From contig CAMNCL010000004.1 in the NCBI GenBank assembly GCA_946534345.1, positions 1-64,000 on the forward strand: a stretch of 64,000 bases of DNA, read 5' to 3'. The stretch comes from an uncultured Caryophanales bacterium (GTDB lineage: Bacteria; Bacillota_I; Bacilli_A; RF39; UBA660). This document shows, piece by piece, positions 1-7,199 of this stretch (its first letter is position 1; each line of letters begins with the position of its first letter). The notes below the pieces were generated by a model. That model saw only the letters and a program-made list of their open reading frames with translations. It did no database searches and had not been told where the DNA came from. The translations under genes and the position numbers were made by a program.

Positions 1-161
1 TCTAGGGCCCTCCCAATATTCTTTTTACTTTTGTACTCGGATTCAGGCATTTGTAGATATCCATCTTTGGCAATTTGTTTGCTCCTACGAGCAGCAATAT
101 GAACTAATTCATATTTGGAATCGACTATATTTAATAACTTGTCAATTGAAGGATAAATCAT
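1..161 (-). CDS. rpoZ: RNA polymerase omega subunit, 3'-truncated by window edge
   Basis: Small accessory subunit of RNA polymerase that helps assemble and stabilise the beta' subunit. Only the first 53 codons lie in the window; the gene runs off position 1. The visible protein starts MIYPSIDKLL and contains the omega core (SKYELVHIAARRSKQIA, then KNIGRALE at the edge), the segment that contacts beta'. The ATG at 159-161 is preceded on the minus strand by AGGGAG, a good ribosome site. It is probably transcribed from its own promoter in the 162-257 gap, because a terminator closes the gene upstream. Function is clear from the family; the C-terminus cannot be judged. Confidence 0.9.
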   Translation of the reverse strand, partial: MIYPSIDKLLNIVDSKYELVHIAARRSKQIAKDGYLQMPESEYKSKKNIGRAL

Positions 162-262
162 TGTATCACACTCCCTATCTTTACAATAAACTACCAAATG
201 TAAAATAGCAAGTAAATAGACACAATTAGACATTCTTATTTACAAAAGATATACAAAAGGAA
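162..262 (-). promoter_or_regulatory. Intergenic region with weak candidate rpoZ promoter
   Basis: Between the terminator at 258-281 and rpoZ. On the minus strand a TTGCTA box and a TATTGT box are 17 bases apart, shortly before the AGGGAG ribosome site. The match to the SigA consensus is only moderate, and the site was found by eye. Confidence 0.35.
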
Positions 263-281
263 CTAATTAACATTAGTTCCT
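258..281 (-). terminator. Rho-independent terminator of the ffh operon
   Basis: Ten-base perfect inverted repeat (258-267 with 272-281, 4-base loop) overlapping the stop codon of the 226-residue gene. On the minus strand it is followed by TTTTG. It probably ends the ffh - 63 aa - 226 aa transcript. Confidence 0.75.
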
Positions 282-943
282 CCCCATTCAACAACAGTAT
301 AACCTTGTCGCTTAATACTTTTTAATTTTTGTTCTTTTATTTTTATTGGTTTACCTAGAGCTTTAAATTCCATTCTAACTCTAATTAACGTATCAGGCTT
401 TGGATTTATATCGAGAGCCATATTACTATTGATTTCATCCATTGTTTGAAATCTAATATAATTGTATTTATTACTTTCTAATTTAGGTAACCAGTACATT
501 ATAAATTCATTAGATTCTTTATAATTTAATCCAAGTATTTCTAATTTCTCTTCTAAGAAAGAAGCTACATCTTCACCTTTTACTATAAATCCATCTTCTT
601 TGATAGGATTGTTTTTATTACTCATACTTTCCCAATATAGTGCATAATACTTTTTATTATTACTATCTATTAATGTACCATCAGTTAAAGCTCTTACTTT
701 CCAGCCATTAATATATTTAGGGTAAGTAGTAGTTAAATCTTCTGGATTAGATAATTTTACTGTTACATCAGTATTTTCATTTGGATAAATATATATTACC
801 GGTTTCCATTGTTGATTAATACTACATTCAATACTTGGCCACATAAATATAAATAATAATATAGCAAATGCAATTACATTTAAAAAAACTAATGAGCCAA
901 TCAAGGTTTTAACATTTTTCTTATCATCTACTCTATTTTTCAT
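263..943 (-). CDS. Conserved hypothetical membrane-anchored protein
   Basis: 226 residues. The N-terminus is charged (MKNRVDDKKNVK) and followed by one hydrophobic helix at about residues 13-36, so the remainder (about 190 residues) is probably outside the membrane. The outer domain begins with a KPVIYIYPNE segment and is rich in Trp, Tyr and beta-type sequence (NGWKVRALTDG, YALYWES). I associate this VIYIYP...TYPKY...GW pattern with a widespread Firmicute family of unknown function, but no mechanism follows from it. It starts at the base after the stop of the 63-residue membrane gene, so the two are translationally coupled and downstream of ffh. No catalytic motif was recognised. Confidence 0.7.
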   Translation of the reverse strand: MKNRVDDKKNVKTLIGSLVFLNVIAFAILLFIFMWPSIECSINQQWKPVIYIYPNENTDVTVKLSNPEDLTTTYPKYINGWKVRALTDGTLIDSNNKKYYALYWESMSNKNNPIKEDGFIVKGEDVASFLEEKLEILGLNYKESNEFIMYWLPKLESNKYNYIRFQTMDEINSNMALDINPKPDTLIRVRMEFKALGKPIKIKEQKLKSIKRQGYTVVEWGGTNVN

Positions 944-1135
944 CTACTCACCCACCACATATTCACTGATTTCACTATGATGACTATATCCATGTTCCTT
1001 GCAGTATTTATCTAAATTTATATTCTCATTACTAATTGCCAAAAAAGCAATTAAAACTATTTGAACTAATAACAAAATTTCTAGAAAAAGAGCCACTTTT
1101 GAACCCTTACTTATTTTATTAATCAAAGCTTTCAT
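944..1135 (-). CDS. Small single-span membrane protein
   Basis: 63 residues: a basic N-terminus (MKALINKISKGSK), one long hydrophobic segment at about residues 13-34, then a short polar tail containing CKEHGYSHHSE. No family was recognised. It has a strong ribosome site (AGGAGGAATA before ATG) and sits 8 bases after the ffh stop. Its own stop touches the start codon of the next gene, so ffh, this gene and the 226-residue gene look like one operon. With two His and one Cys in the tail a metal site is conceivable, but that is speculation. Confidence 0.6.
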   Translation of the reverse strand: MKALINKISKGSKVALFLEILLLVQIVLIAFLAISNENINLDKYCKEHGYSHHSEISEYVVGE

Positions 1136-1143
1136 TATTCCTC

Positions 1144-2451
1144 CTAAAATGGCATTTTAAAATTACCATTACTCATTTGCTTCATCATTTTCTTCATTTG
1201 ATCAAATTGTTGAAGTAACTTGTTTACCTCTTGAACAGACAAACCACATCCTTTAGCAATTCTAGTCTTTCTACTAGCCTTAATTATTTCGGGATGTCTT
1301 CTCTCTTCTGGGGTCATTGAAAGTACTATTGCTTCTATATGAGCCATTTGCTTTGGATCTATTTGTACATTGCTTATACCCATTTTTTTAGCACCAGGTA
1401 TCATTTTAATTAAGTTTTCTAATGGACCTAATTTTTTCATTTGTTTTAGGGTTGATAAGAAATCTTCTAAATCAAATTTACCTTGTTGCATCCTTTTAGC
1501 TGTCTTTTCTGCTTCCTTTTCATCTATTGCTTCAGTAGCTTTTTCAACTAAGGAAACAATATCTCCCATTCCTAAGATTCTACCTGCCATTCTCTCTGGA
1601 TCAAAAGAATCTAATCCATCTAGTTTCTCAGATACACCAATAAACTTAATAGGTACATTAGTTAAATGTCTAACTGATAAAGCAACTCCACCTCTAGTAT
1701 CTCCATCTAATTTAGTTAATACTACACCAGTTAGTGGTAATTGATCATTAAAACCAGTTATTACATTAATAGCATCTTGTCCCATCATAGAATCTATTAC
1801 TAATAATATTTCATCAGGTTTAATTTCTTTATTAATATTTTCTAACTCTTGCATTAACTCTTCATCTATATGTAATCTACCAGCAGTATCTATTAATACA
1901 TAGTCATATTTATTTTCTTTAGCATAATTAATTGCATTTTTAGCAATCTCTACAGGATCTTTCTTGCCTTCTTCATATACTTCAATATTTAGTTGTTTAC
2001 CAAGTTGTTTTAATTGATCAATAGCAGCTGGTCTATAGACATCACAAGCTACTAAAAGTGGCTTTTTACTATGCTTTTTTCTTAAGAAATTAGCTAGTTT
2101 TGCAATTGTAGTAGTTTTACCTGAACCTTGAAGTCCAACTAACATTAAAGTAGCTGGATTACCTTTTAGATTTAAAGGTTCACTTTCTCCTCCAAGTAAT
2201 TCAGTTAATTCATCTTTTACTATTTTTACAAATAAATCTCCTGGATTAATACTAGACGCAACTTCTTCTCCTAAAGCTTTTTCTTTAACTTTGCTTGTAA
2301 ACTCTTTTACTACTTGATAGTTAACATCTGCTTCCAATAAAGCTAATCTTATTTCTCGCATCATGTCAGAGATATTGTCTTCAGTAATTTTTCCATATCC
2401 TTTTATTTTATGTAATGCATTTTGTAATCTATCTCCTAAACTTTCAAACAT
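1144..2451 (-). CDS. ffh: Signal recognition particle protein Ffh (SRP54)
   Basis: GTPase that binds signal peptides and 4.5S/scRNA and delivers ribosomes to FtsY at the membrane. The domains are in the usual order: helical N domain from MFESLGDRLQ, G domain with the P-loop GLQGSGKTTT near residue 106, DTAGRLH, and TKLDGDTRGG, then a Met-rich M domain (KQMKKL, QMKKMMKQM) that binds signal peptides and RNA. At 435 residues it is slightly shorter than most, because the C-terminal tail after the M domain is minimal. Start: GGTGATAAA precedes ATG. A SigA-type promoter lies directly upstream. The SRP RNA gene is not in this window. Confidence 0.98.
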   Translation of the reverse strand: MFESLGDRLQNALHKIKGYGKITEDNISDMMREIRLALLEADVNYQVVKEFTSKVKEKALGEEVASSINPGDLFVKIVKDELTELLGGESEPLNLKGNPATLMLVGLQGSGKTTTIAKLANFLRKKHSKKPLLVACDVYRPAAIDQLKQLGKQLNIEVYEEGKKDPVEIAKNAINYAKENKYDYVLIDTAGRLHIDEELMQELENINKEIKPDEILLVIDSMMGQDAINVITGFNDQLPLTGVVLTKLDGDTRGGVALSVRHLTNVPIKFIGVSEKLDGLDSFDPERMAGRILGMGDIVSLVEKATEAIDEKEAEKTAKRMQQGKFDLEDFLSTLKQMKKLGPLENLIKMIPGAKKMGISNVQIDPKQMAHIEAIVLSMTPEERRHPEIIKASRKTRIAKGCGLSVQEVNKLLQQFDQMKKMMKQMSNGNFKMPF

Positions 2452-2467
2452 TTTATCACCTGTATCA

Positions 2468-2496
2468 ATTATAACAAATTAACTATTATTAGACAA
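2468..2496 (-). promoter_or_regulatory. SigA-type promoter of ffh
   Basis: On the minus strand TTGTCT (2491-2496) and TATAAT (2468-2473) are separated by 17 bases, with the ffh ribosome site and ATG shortly after. It lies just beyond the terminator of the HerA-like gene, so ffh can be transcribed independently of that gene. Confidence 0.75.
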
Positions 2497-2500
2497 AGAA

Positions 2501-2522
2501 AAATAGTGCCTAAGCACTATTT
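2501..2522 (-). terminator. Terminator of the HerA-like gene
   Basis: Nine-base perfect stem (2501-2509 with 2514-2522) and a 4-base loop, followed on the minus strand by a TTTCTTT tract. It directly abuts the stop codon at 2524. Confidence 0.8.
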
Positions 2523-2523
2523 A

Positions 2524-4704
2524 TTATGCATTTGGTACTGCATCATCAACTAATTTAATTAATGGTTCAGTTGATTGAGGTTGTTGCGATGTAATCTCAG
2601 GTGCTGCCGTACTTATTAAATCTGACATCACATTAGGTGCTGCCTGTTGTGGTTGAGCACTTGGCTCATTATTTACTGCAGGTGCAGCAGGTGCTTGATT
2701 TATAAAGCTTGGCATGAATTGAGGTGCTTGTTGAGGTGCTTGTTCTGGTTGAGCACTAACTTCTGGTGCAGGTGCCATATCAACAAGTTTTGGAGCCTCA
2801 ACTGGCGCACTAGCAACTGGATTTGTTTGATTAACTAAATTAGACATTGCTTGTGAAACATCTGCATTTGCTGGTTGTTCAGGTACTGTTTCTTGCACTA
2901 ATCCTGGCTTTGCAGGTTCATTTGCAGCAGTATCTAGAGGAGTTACATTATTTGCTCCATTCCAAATCTTAACAACATTACAGTTTCCAGATAAAGGTTC
3001 TGGATCTGGCATTTCCATTTTAACTATTAACGGAATTTTAAATCCTAAACCAAATCCTAAACAAGTACCAGCTTGTAAAGCTTTTTGCTTTTCAATAATA
3101 TCATCTGTAATATGTGGTATCGTCTTACGAATATAATCTATATCCATAGGGTGATTAATCTTAAAGATTAAGAAGTTAGTACATTGAGAAATAACGTTAT
3201 CTGAAAGTTCAACTGGTCTTTGAGTAATAATACCTAAAATAACACCATACTTACGACCTTCCTTAGCAATTCTCTCAAATATATTATAACCAAATAAGAA
3301 TCTATCATGATCACTTTGAATATATCTATGAGCTTCTTCCAAAATAATATGGAAAGGAATACTAGCTCTCTCTTTTAAACCTTTACAGAAATCAAATATT
3401 AATCTTGAATAAATCTTAGTTAATACTTTAGCAAAATCATCATCAATATCATTTAAGTTAATATTAATTATTTGATATTTTTTACCATCAGATACAACTA
3501 ATGATGATAAGTATTTTTCTAATGACATATAATCAGGAACATCAAAGTATTTAGCATTTTCTCCAACTATTAAAGCATGTAATCTAACTCTTAATGTAAC
3601 TGAATCACCATATGTTTGTTCATTTCTTAACCAACCTTCACTAATTAAAGTAAAGTTAAGAGCTTTCTCTAAAGTATCTAGATTATAATAAACTCCTGTA
3701 CTAGGTTCAAAATCATCAAACTCTTCTTTAATAAATGAATTTAAGTATTCATTTAATAATACACTTTCAGTAAAGTTACCAGAATTATCAATTAAGAAAC
3801 ACTCTCTAAATTTACGAACATAACCAATTCCTTGAACTGGAGATTCTAGACTAAATTCTGGTGTAGAACAACTCGCAATAATTGAGAATATTTCATTTCT
3901 CTTATTAGGAGCTGTTTCATTAGTATATAAAATAGACATAATTGCTTTAGCTATCAAATGGTTCTTATAAGCATTTGAATCTACATCATTTTGACTAAAT
4001 ACTAAAGCAAGTTTTAACATTCTTTCAATAATAGGTAATTGAGAATGAGAAGTACATTGTAATAATAATGCTAAATCATCTTTATTTAATAAATAAACTG
4101 GTAATCTTAATTTTTCACCTAATCCATCAGTTTCATTAGTACTTATATAACGATAATTATAATTATTATTAATAGTATTTAAATTTGAAAAAGCACTATA
4201 ATATTCACCTGATGAATCAATTATAAAGATATTAGCTTTATATGGATTTAATCTTTTATCATGAAACATATTTTGGAAAAGACGAGTAGTTCCACAAGAT
4301 TTACCTGAACCAGTATTACCAAAAATAGCAAAGTGATTACTAAAGAAATTATTTACATTCAAGAATACTGGAAAACCATTATAGAATGGGCTAGTTCCTA
4401 ATTTCATATATCCATCAGTATCTGCTCCTGTTATTAATGGTATTTCAGATTGATCAATTACTCTGATTTTAGAATCTAAAGATGGTTTTCTTATAGTACC
4501 ACCTACTAGATTATCTCCTACTATTTCTCCTAAAAATCTTGCTTTTAAGCTTAAACCATCTAAATCATCAACTTCACCTAGTATTTTCTTATCACTATCT
4601 TCAAATACTAAATGTAAGTTCATAAGATTCATAGTAATTTGAGCATCATCTTTTAGTTTAACTGTACATCCATCATCACTAATATATGTTATTCTATCAA
4701 ACAT
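2524..4704 (-). CDS. HerA/DUF87-type P-loop ATPase with Pro/Gln/Ala-rich tail
   Basis: 726 residues. An N-terminal beta domain of about 110 residues is followed by a hexameric-helicase-type ATPase core: Walker A GNTGSGKS at 129-136, IIDSSGEYYS after it, Walker B HIILEEAHRYI near 455 and the sensor-like ITQRPVELS. These fit HerA-type (DUF87/HerA_C) DNA-translocating ATPases. After about residue 580 comes a low-complexity tail rich in Pro, Ala, Gln and Asn, probably a flexible arm. HerA in archaea and phage-defence loci pairs with the nuclease NurA or with Sir2, but no such partner is adjacent. It instead sits between ylxM and ffh. It has its own strong promoter and terminator, so it is a single-gene unit. 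Its substrate is unknown; DNA translocation is inferred from the family. Confidence 0.85.
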   Translation of the reverse strand: MFDRITYISDDGCTVKLKDDAQITMNLMNLHLVFEDSDKKILGEVDDLDGLSLKARFLGEIVGDNLVGGTIRKPSLDSKIRVIDQSEIPLITGADTDGYMKLGTSPFYNGFPVFLNVNNFFSNHFAIFGNTGSGKSCGTTRLFQNMFHDKRLNPYKANIFIIDSSGEYYSAFSNLNTINNNYNYRYISTNETDGLGEKLRLPVYLLNKDDLALLLQCTSHSQLPIIERMLKLALVFSQNDVDSNAYKNHLIAKAIMSILYTNETAPNKRNEIFSIIASCSTPEFSLESPVQGIGYVRKFRECFLIDNSGNFTESVLLNEYLNSFIKEEFDDFEPSTGVYYNLDTLEKALNFTLISEGWLRNEQTYGDSVTLRVRLHALIVGENAKYFDVPDYMSLEKYLSSLVVSDGKKYQIININLNDIDDDFAKVLTKIYSRLIFDFCKGLKERASIPFHIILEEAHRYIQSDHDRFLFGYNIFERIAKEGRKYGVILGIITQRPVELSDNVISQCTNFLIFKINHPMDIDYIRKTIPHITDDIIEKQKALQAGTCLGFGLGFKIPLIVKMEMPDPEPLSGNCNVVKIWNGANNVTPLDTAANEPAKPGLVQETVPEQPANADVSQAMSNLVNQTNPVASAPVEAPKLVDMAPAPEVSAQPEQAPQQAPQFMPSFINQAPAAPAVNNEPSAQPQQAAPNVMSDLISTAAPEITSQQPQSTEPLIKLVDDAVPNA

Positions 4705-4742
4705 TATTATCCCCTCTTTATCATTAACCTATCATACATTAA

Positions 4743-4771
4743 ATTATACTAATAAACCATTCTTTTTTCAA
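4743..4771 (-). promoter_or_regulatory. SigA-type promoter of the HerA-like gene
   Basis: On the minus strand TTGAAA (4766-4771), a 17-base spacer and TATAAT (4743-4748) sit about 40 bases before the ATG at 4704. Confidence 0.75.
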
Positions 4772-4783
4772 GGTAAAAAAAGA

Positions 4784-4802
4784 AAAGTTATTAACTAACT
4801 TT
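4784..4802 (-). terminator. Terminator after the ftsY-ylxM operon
   Basis: Seven-base stem (4784-4790 with 4796-4802) with a 5-base loop across the stop codon of the 146-residue gene. On the minus strand it is followed by CTTTTTTT. It closes the ftsY transcript. Confidence 0.7.
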
Positions 4803-5235
4803 CCTTATTTACAATTAAATAGTCATCTAAATCAAAACTAAATTGAATTAATCCACTATATTCCTCTTCTGGATTATACTCTTCTGTATTAAAATGAATT
4901 GTAATTTCAAATCTATTTTCTAAGTATCTATATATCTTAATACTCATATCAGGATCCATATATGTTTTGTCATCATTAATACTAAAGAAGATTTCTCCTT
5001 GGAATAGATACTCTTTAAAGTCTACAGCTTCATTCATAGGAATCTTTAATAATTCTTCATTTGCTTTAGATGTTTCAAATGAGAATGCGTAATTATCTCC
5101 AGAAACTTCAAAACTTAAAGTGTTTATCTTTGTATAAGTAGTCTTTCCATTACGAAAGCTACCTTTTTCAATATATGAAGGTTTAATAACTACTTTTTCA
5201 TTTGAAATTTGTTTTATTTTGCCTACTTTAAACAT
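4795..5235 (-). CDS. Hypothetical protein, last gene of the ftsY operon
   Basis: 146 residues, no signal peptide or membrane segment. The sequence alternates hydrophobic and polar residues (SFEVSGDNYAFSFET; YSGLIQFSFDLDDYLIV), which suggests an all-beta cytoplasmic protein, and it is acidic towards the C-terminus. I do not recognise a family. It follows ylxM after 9 bases, so it is co-transcribed with ftsY, the 96-residue membrane gene and ylxM. That position hints at protein targeting or translation-linked work but proves nothing. Confidence 0.65.
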   Translation of the reverse strand: MFKVGKIKQISNEKVVIKPSYIEKGSFRNGKTTYTKINTLSFEVSGDNYAFSFETSKANEELLKIPMNEAVDFKEYLFQGEIFFSINDDKTYMDPDMSIKIYRYLENRFEITIHFNTEEYNPEEEYSGLIQFSFDLDDYLIVNKES

Positions 5236-5244
5236 CTTATTCTC

Positions 5245-5538
5245 CTATAATAACTTTTCTAATTCATCTTTTAACTTCTTATCATTAATCTTATTAATTA
5301 TTTCTAATAATTCTTTCTTCTTTTTAAATAATTGTAGTTTAGATTCATACTCTTCTAACTTATCAGTAACAATATGAAGTTGTTTAAAAGCTGCATTTCT
5401 ACTAATATCATAGTTTTCTGCGATTTCTGCAAAACTTAGATTATTAAAATAATATTCTTCAAAATACTTTCTTTGTTTATCAGTTAATAATTCACCATAT
5501 AAATCATATAAATTATTATAATAAACTACTTCTTCCAT
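5245..5538 (-). CDS. ylxM: YlxM/p13-like putative DNA-binding protein (UPF0122)
   Basis: 97 residues. Residues 18-60 form a sigma-region-4-like helix-turn-helix: LTDKQRKYFEEYYFNNLS, then FAEIAENYDISRNAAFKQL. A Lys/Glu-rich helical C-terminus follows. This matches the YlxM/p13 family, whose genes usually sit next to ffh in Firmicutes; YlxM of streptococci has been linked to SRP activity. Here it follows ftsY (with one small membrane gene between) rather than directly preceding ffh. It abuts the upstream gene, which indicates an operon. Confidence 0.88.
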   Translation of the reverse strand: MEEVVYYNNLYDLYGELLTDKQRKYFEEYYFNNLSFAEIAENYDISRNAAFKQLHIVTDKLEEYESKLQLFKKKKELLEIINKINDKKLKDELEKLL

Positions 5539-5829
5539 TTATAACACCCCAATCATAGAGAGTATTGTATAAATAATTAATACAATACCTGTTGCAAAAT
5601 AAACTATTGTTGCGCCTTGTTTCTTAAATACTTTTATATTGTTATAACCCATCACAATTAAATCTAGACCAATAAATATATAGAATACATTTTTAAACTT
5701 AGAACCAACTATTAGGTAGAATAAGCCAAAAATAAGTACTAGTATAGTTAAAACTATTTGAACATTTATACCTAAAATATTATAATCATTAATTTTATTA
5801 GTTTTTTTCTTCTTATTATTCTTTTCCAT
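5539..5829 (-). CDS. Small membrane protein between ftsY and ylxM
   Basis: 96 residues: a strongly basic N-terminus (MEKNNKKKKTNK), then three probable membrane helices (about residues 24-44, 48-64 and 74-95). The positive N-terminus predicts cytoplasmic placement. No family was recognised. Its start codon abuts the ftsY stop and its stop abuts ylxM, so translation is coupled in the ftsY operon. A role in membrane targeting is only a guess from position. Confidence 0.65.
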   Translation of the reverse strand: MEKNNKKKKTNKINDYNILGINVQIVLTILVLIFGLFYLIVGSKFKNVFYIFIGLDLIVMGYNNIKVFKKQGATIVYFATGIVLIIYTILSMIGVL

Positions 5830-7056
5830 TTACATCATATCCTTAAATAAACCATAGATATATTTTTCAATATCAAATGATTGTAGATCATCTTTAGTTT
5901 CACCTAAACCAATATATTTAACAGGTATTCCTACACTTTCTTTAATAGCAAGTACTATACCACCTTTAGCAGTACCATCTAACTTAGTTAAAACAATACC
6001 AGTAATATTAGTTATTTCTTTAAAAGCATTAGCTTGACTAATACCATTTTGACCAGTAGTAGCATCTAATACAAGTAATGTTTCACAAGCTCCTCCATCT
6101 ACTAAAGAGTCTATTACTTTATTCATTTTTTCTAACTCTTTCATTAGATTAACTTTATTTTGAAGTCTACCAGCAGTATCTACTAATACAACATCATAAT
6201 CTTCATCTTTAGCCATAGTTATACCATCATATACTACACTAGCAGGATCACTATCTTCTTTTCCAAAGAATCCTACTCCTACTTTTTCACTCCATTCACG
6301 AAGTTGTTCTACAGCACCTGCTCTAAAGGTGTCAGCTCCTACCATTAAGACTTTCTTACCTTCATCTTTAAGTTTATTAGCAATCTTCGCAATAGTAGTA
6401 GTTTTACCTACTCCATTAACTCCAATAAATAAAATAACAGAAACATCATTTTCATTATAATTAATCTTATTACTTAACACTTCATCATTAACATAAATAA
6501 TAAATAACTCATCAACTATAATTTCTTTTAATAATTCTGGATCTTCGATGTTTTCTTTCTTAACTCTGTCCCTTAGTCTATCCATGAAATCCATTACAGT
6601 ATTAACTCCAATATCAGCCATTATAAGTATTTCTTCAAGCTCTTCAAAATACTCTTCAGTTACTTTATTATATTTAGTAGTTAGATTAGCTAATTTAGAA
6701 ACAAATCCTTGACGAGACTTTGTAAGTCCTTTTTCATAAATCTTAACAGATTTCTTTTCTTCAGATTCTTTATCTTTCTTTTTAAATAGTTTCTTCTTTT
6801 CCTTCTTTTGAGGCTTTTCTTCTACTATTTCTTCTTTTTCCACCGTTTCTTGGGGAATTTCTTCTTCTTCAGAATCATCTTCGTTTTCTATTTCCACAGA
6901 TTCTTGTGAATCTTCAATAGCTATTTCTTCTTTTTCCACTTCTTCTGTGGATTCTTCTACTTCTTCATCTTCTTCAGTTTCTATCTTTTCTTCTTCAACT
7001 ACTTCTTCCTCATCGTAGCCTTTAAACATATTTTTAATTTTGCTAAATAATCCCAT
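5830..7056 (-). CDS. ftsY: SRP receptor FtsY
   Basis: Membrane-associated GTPase that docks Ffh-ribosome complexes. It has a short Phe-rich membrane-binding start (MGLFSKIKNMFKG), a very acidic Glu-rich A domain to about residue 90 with a basic patch (KKEKKKLFKKKDK), then the NG domain with GVNGVGKTTT, TFRAGA, DTAGRLQNK and TKLDGTAKGG. Length is about 408 residues. Start choice: GTG and ATG codons lie 9 and 6 bases further up, but the GGTGAT ribosome site overlaps them, so the ATG at 7056 before GGATTATTT fits best. It is first gene of an operon with the 96-residue membrane gene, ylxM and the 146-residue gene. Confidence 0.97.
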   Translation of the reverse strand: MGLFSKIKNMFKGYDEEEVVEEEKIETEEDEEVEESTEEVEKEEIAIEDSQESVEIENEDDSEEEEIPQETVEKEEIVEEKPQKKEKKKLFKKKDKESEEKKSVKIYEKGLTKSRQGFVSKLANLTTKYNKVTEEYFEELEEILIMADIGVNTVMDFMDRLRDRVKKENIEDPELLKEIIVDELFIIYVNDEVLSNKINYNENDVSVILFIGVNGVGKTTTIAKIANKLKDEGKKVLMVGADTFRAGAVEQLREWSEKVGVGFFGKEDSDPASVVYDGITMAKDEDYDVVLVDTAGRLQNKVNLMKELEKMNKVIDSLVDGGACETLLVLDATTGQNGISQANAFKEITNITGIVLTKLDGTAKGGIVLAIKESVGIPVKYIGLGETKDDLQSFDIEKYIYGLFKDMM

Positions 7057-7131
7057 TGTCATCACCTATACGTATTATAGCAAATACTTTTTAAAATTAA
7101 AAGAACTGGCGAATTACTTACACTTGAATTA

Positions 7132-7160
7132 TTTACAAATCATAAAAATTATAGTATAAT
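7132..7160 (+). promoter_or_regulatory. SigA-type promoter of RNase J
   Basis: TTTACA (7132-7137), 17-base spacer, TATAAT (7155-7160); the ATG is 40 bases on, after AAAGGAGA. In the same divergent region a minus-strand TATAAT (7074-7079) probably serves ftsY, with a poor -35 box. Confidence 0.75.
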
Positions 7161-7199
7161 TTCATAGTTAGTTCTTTACAATTAAAGAAAGGAGATTTT

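Noticed and set aside
1370..1744. Open frame of 124 codons on the plus strand
   Set aside because: Fully antisense to ffh; no ribosome site, and the sequence is only the mirror of a conserved gene.
2524..4704. Reading the HerA-like gene as a type VII EssC or conjugation ATPase for the WXG cluster
   Set aside because: It has one P-loop domain with HerA-type motifs and no membrane helices or FHA domains; it is 42 kb away.
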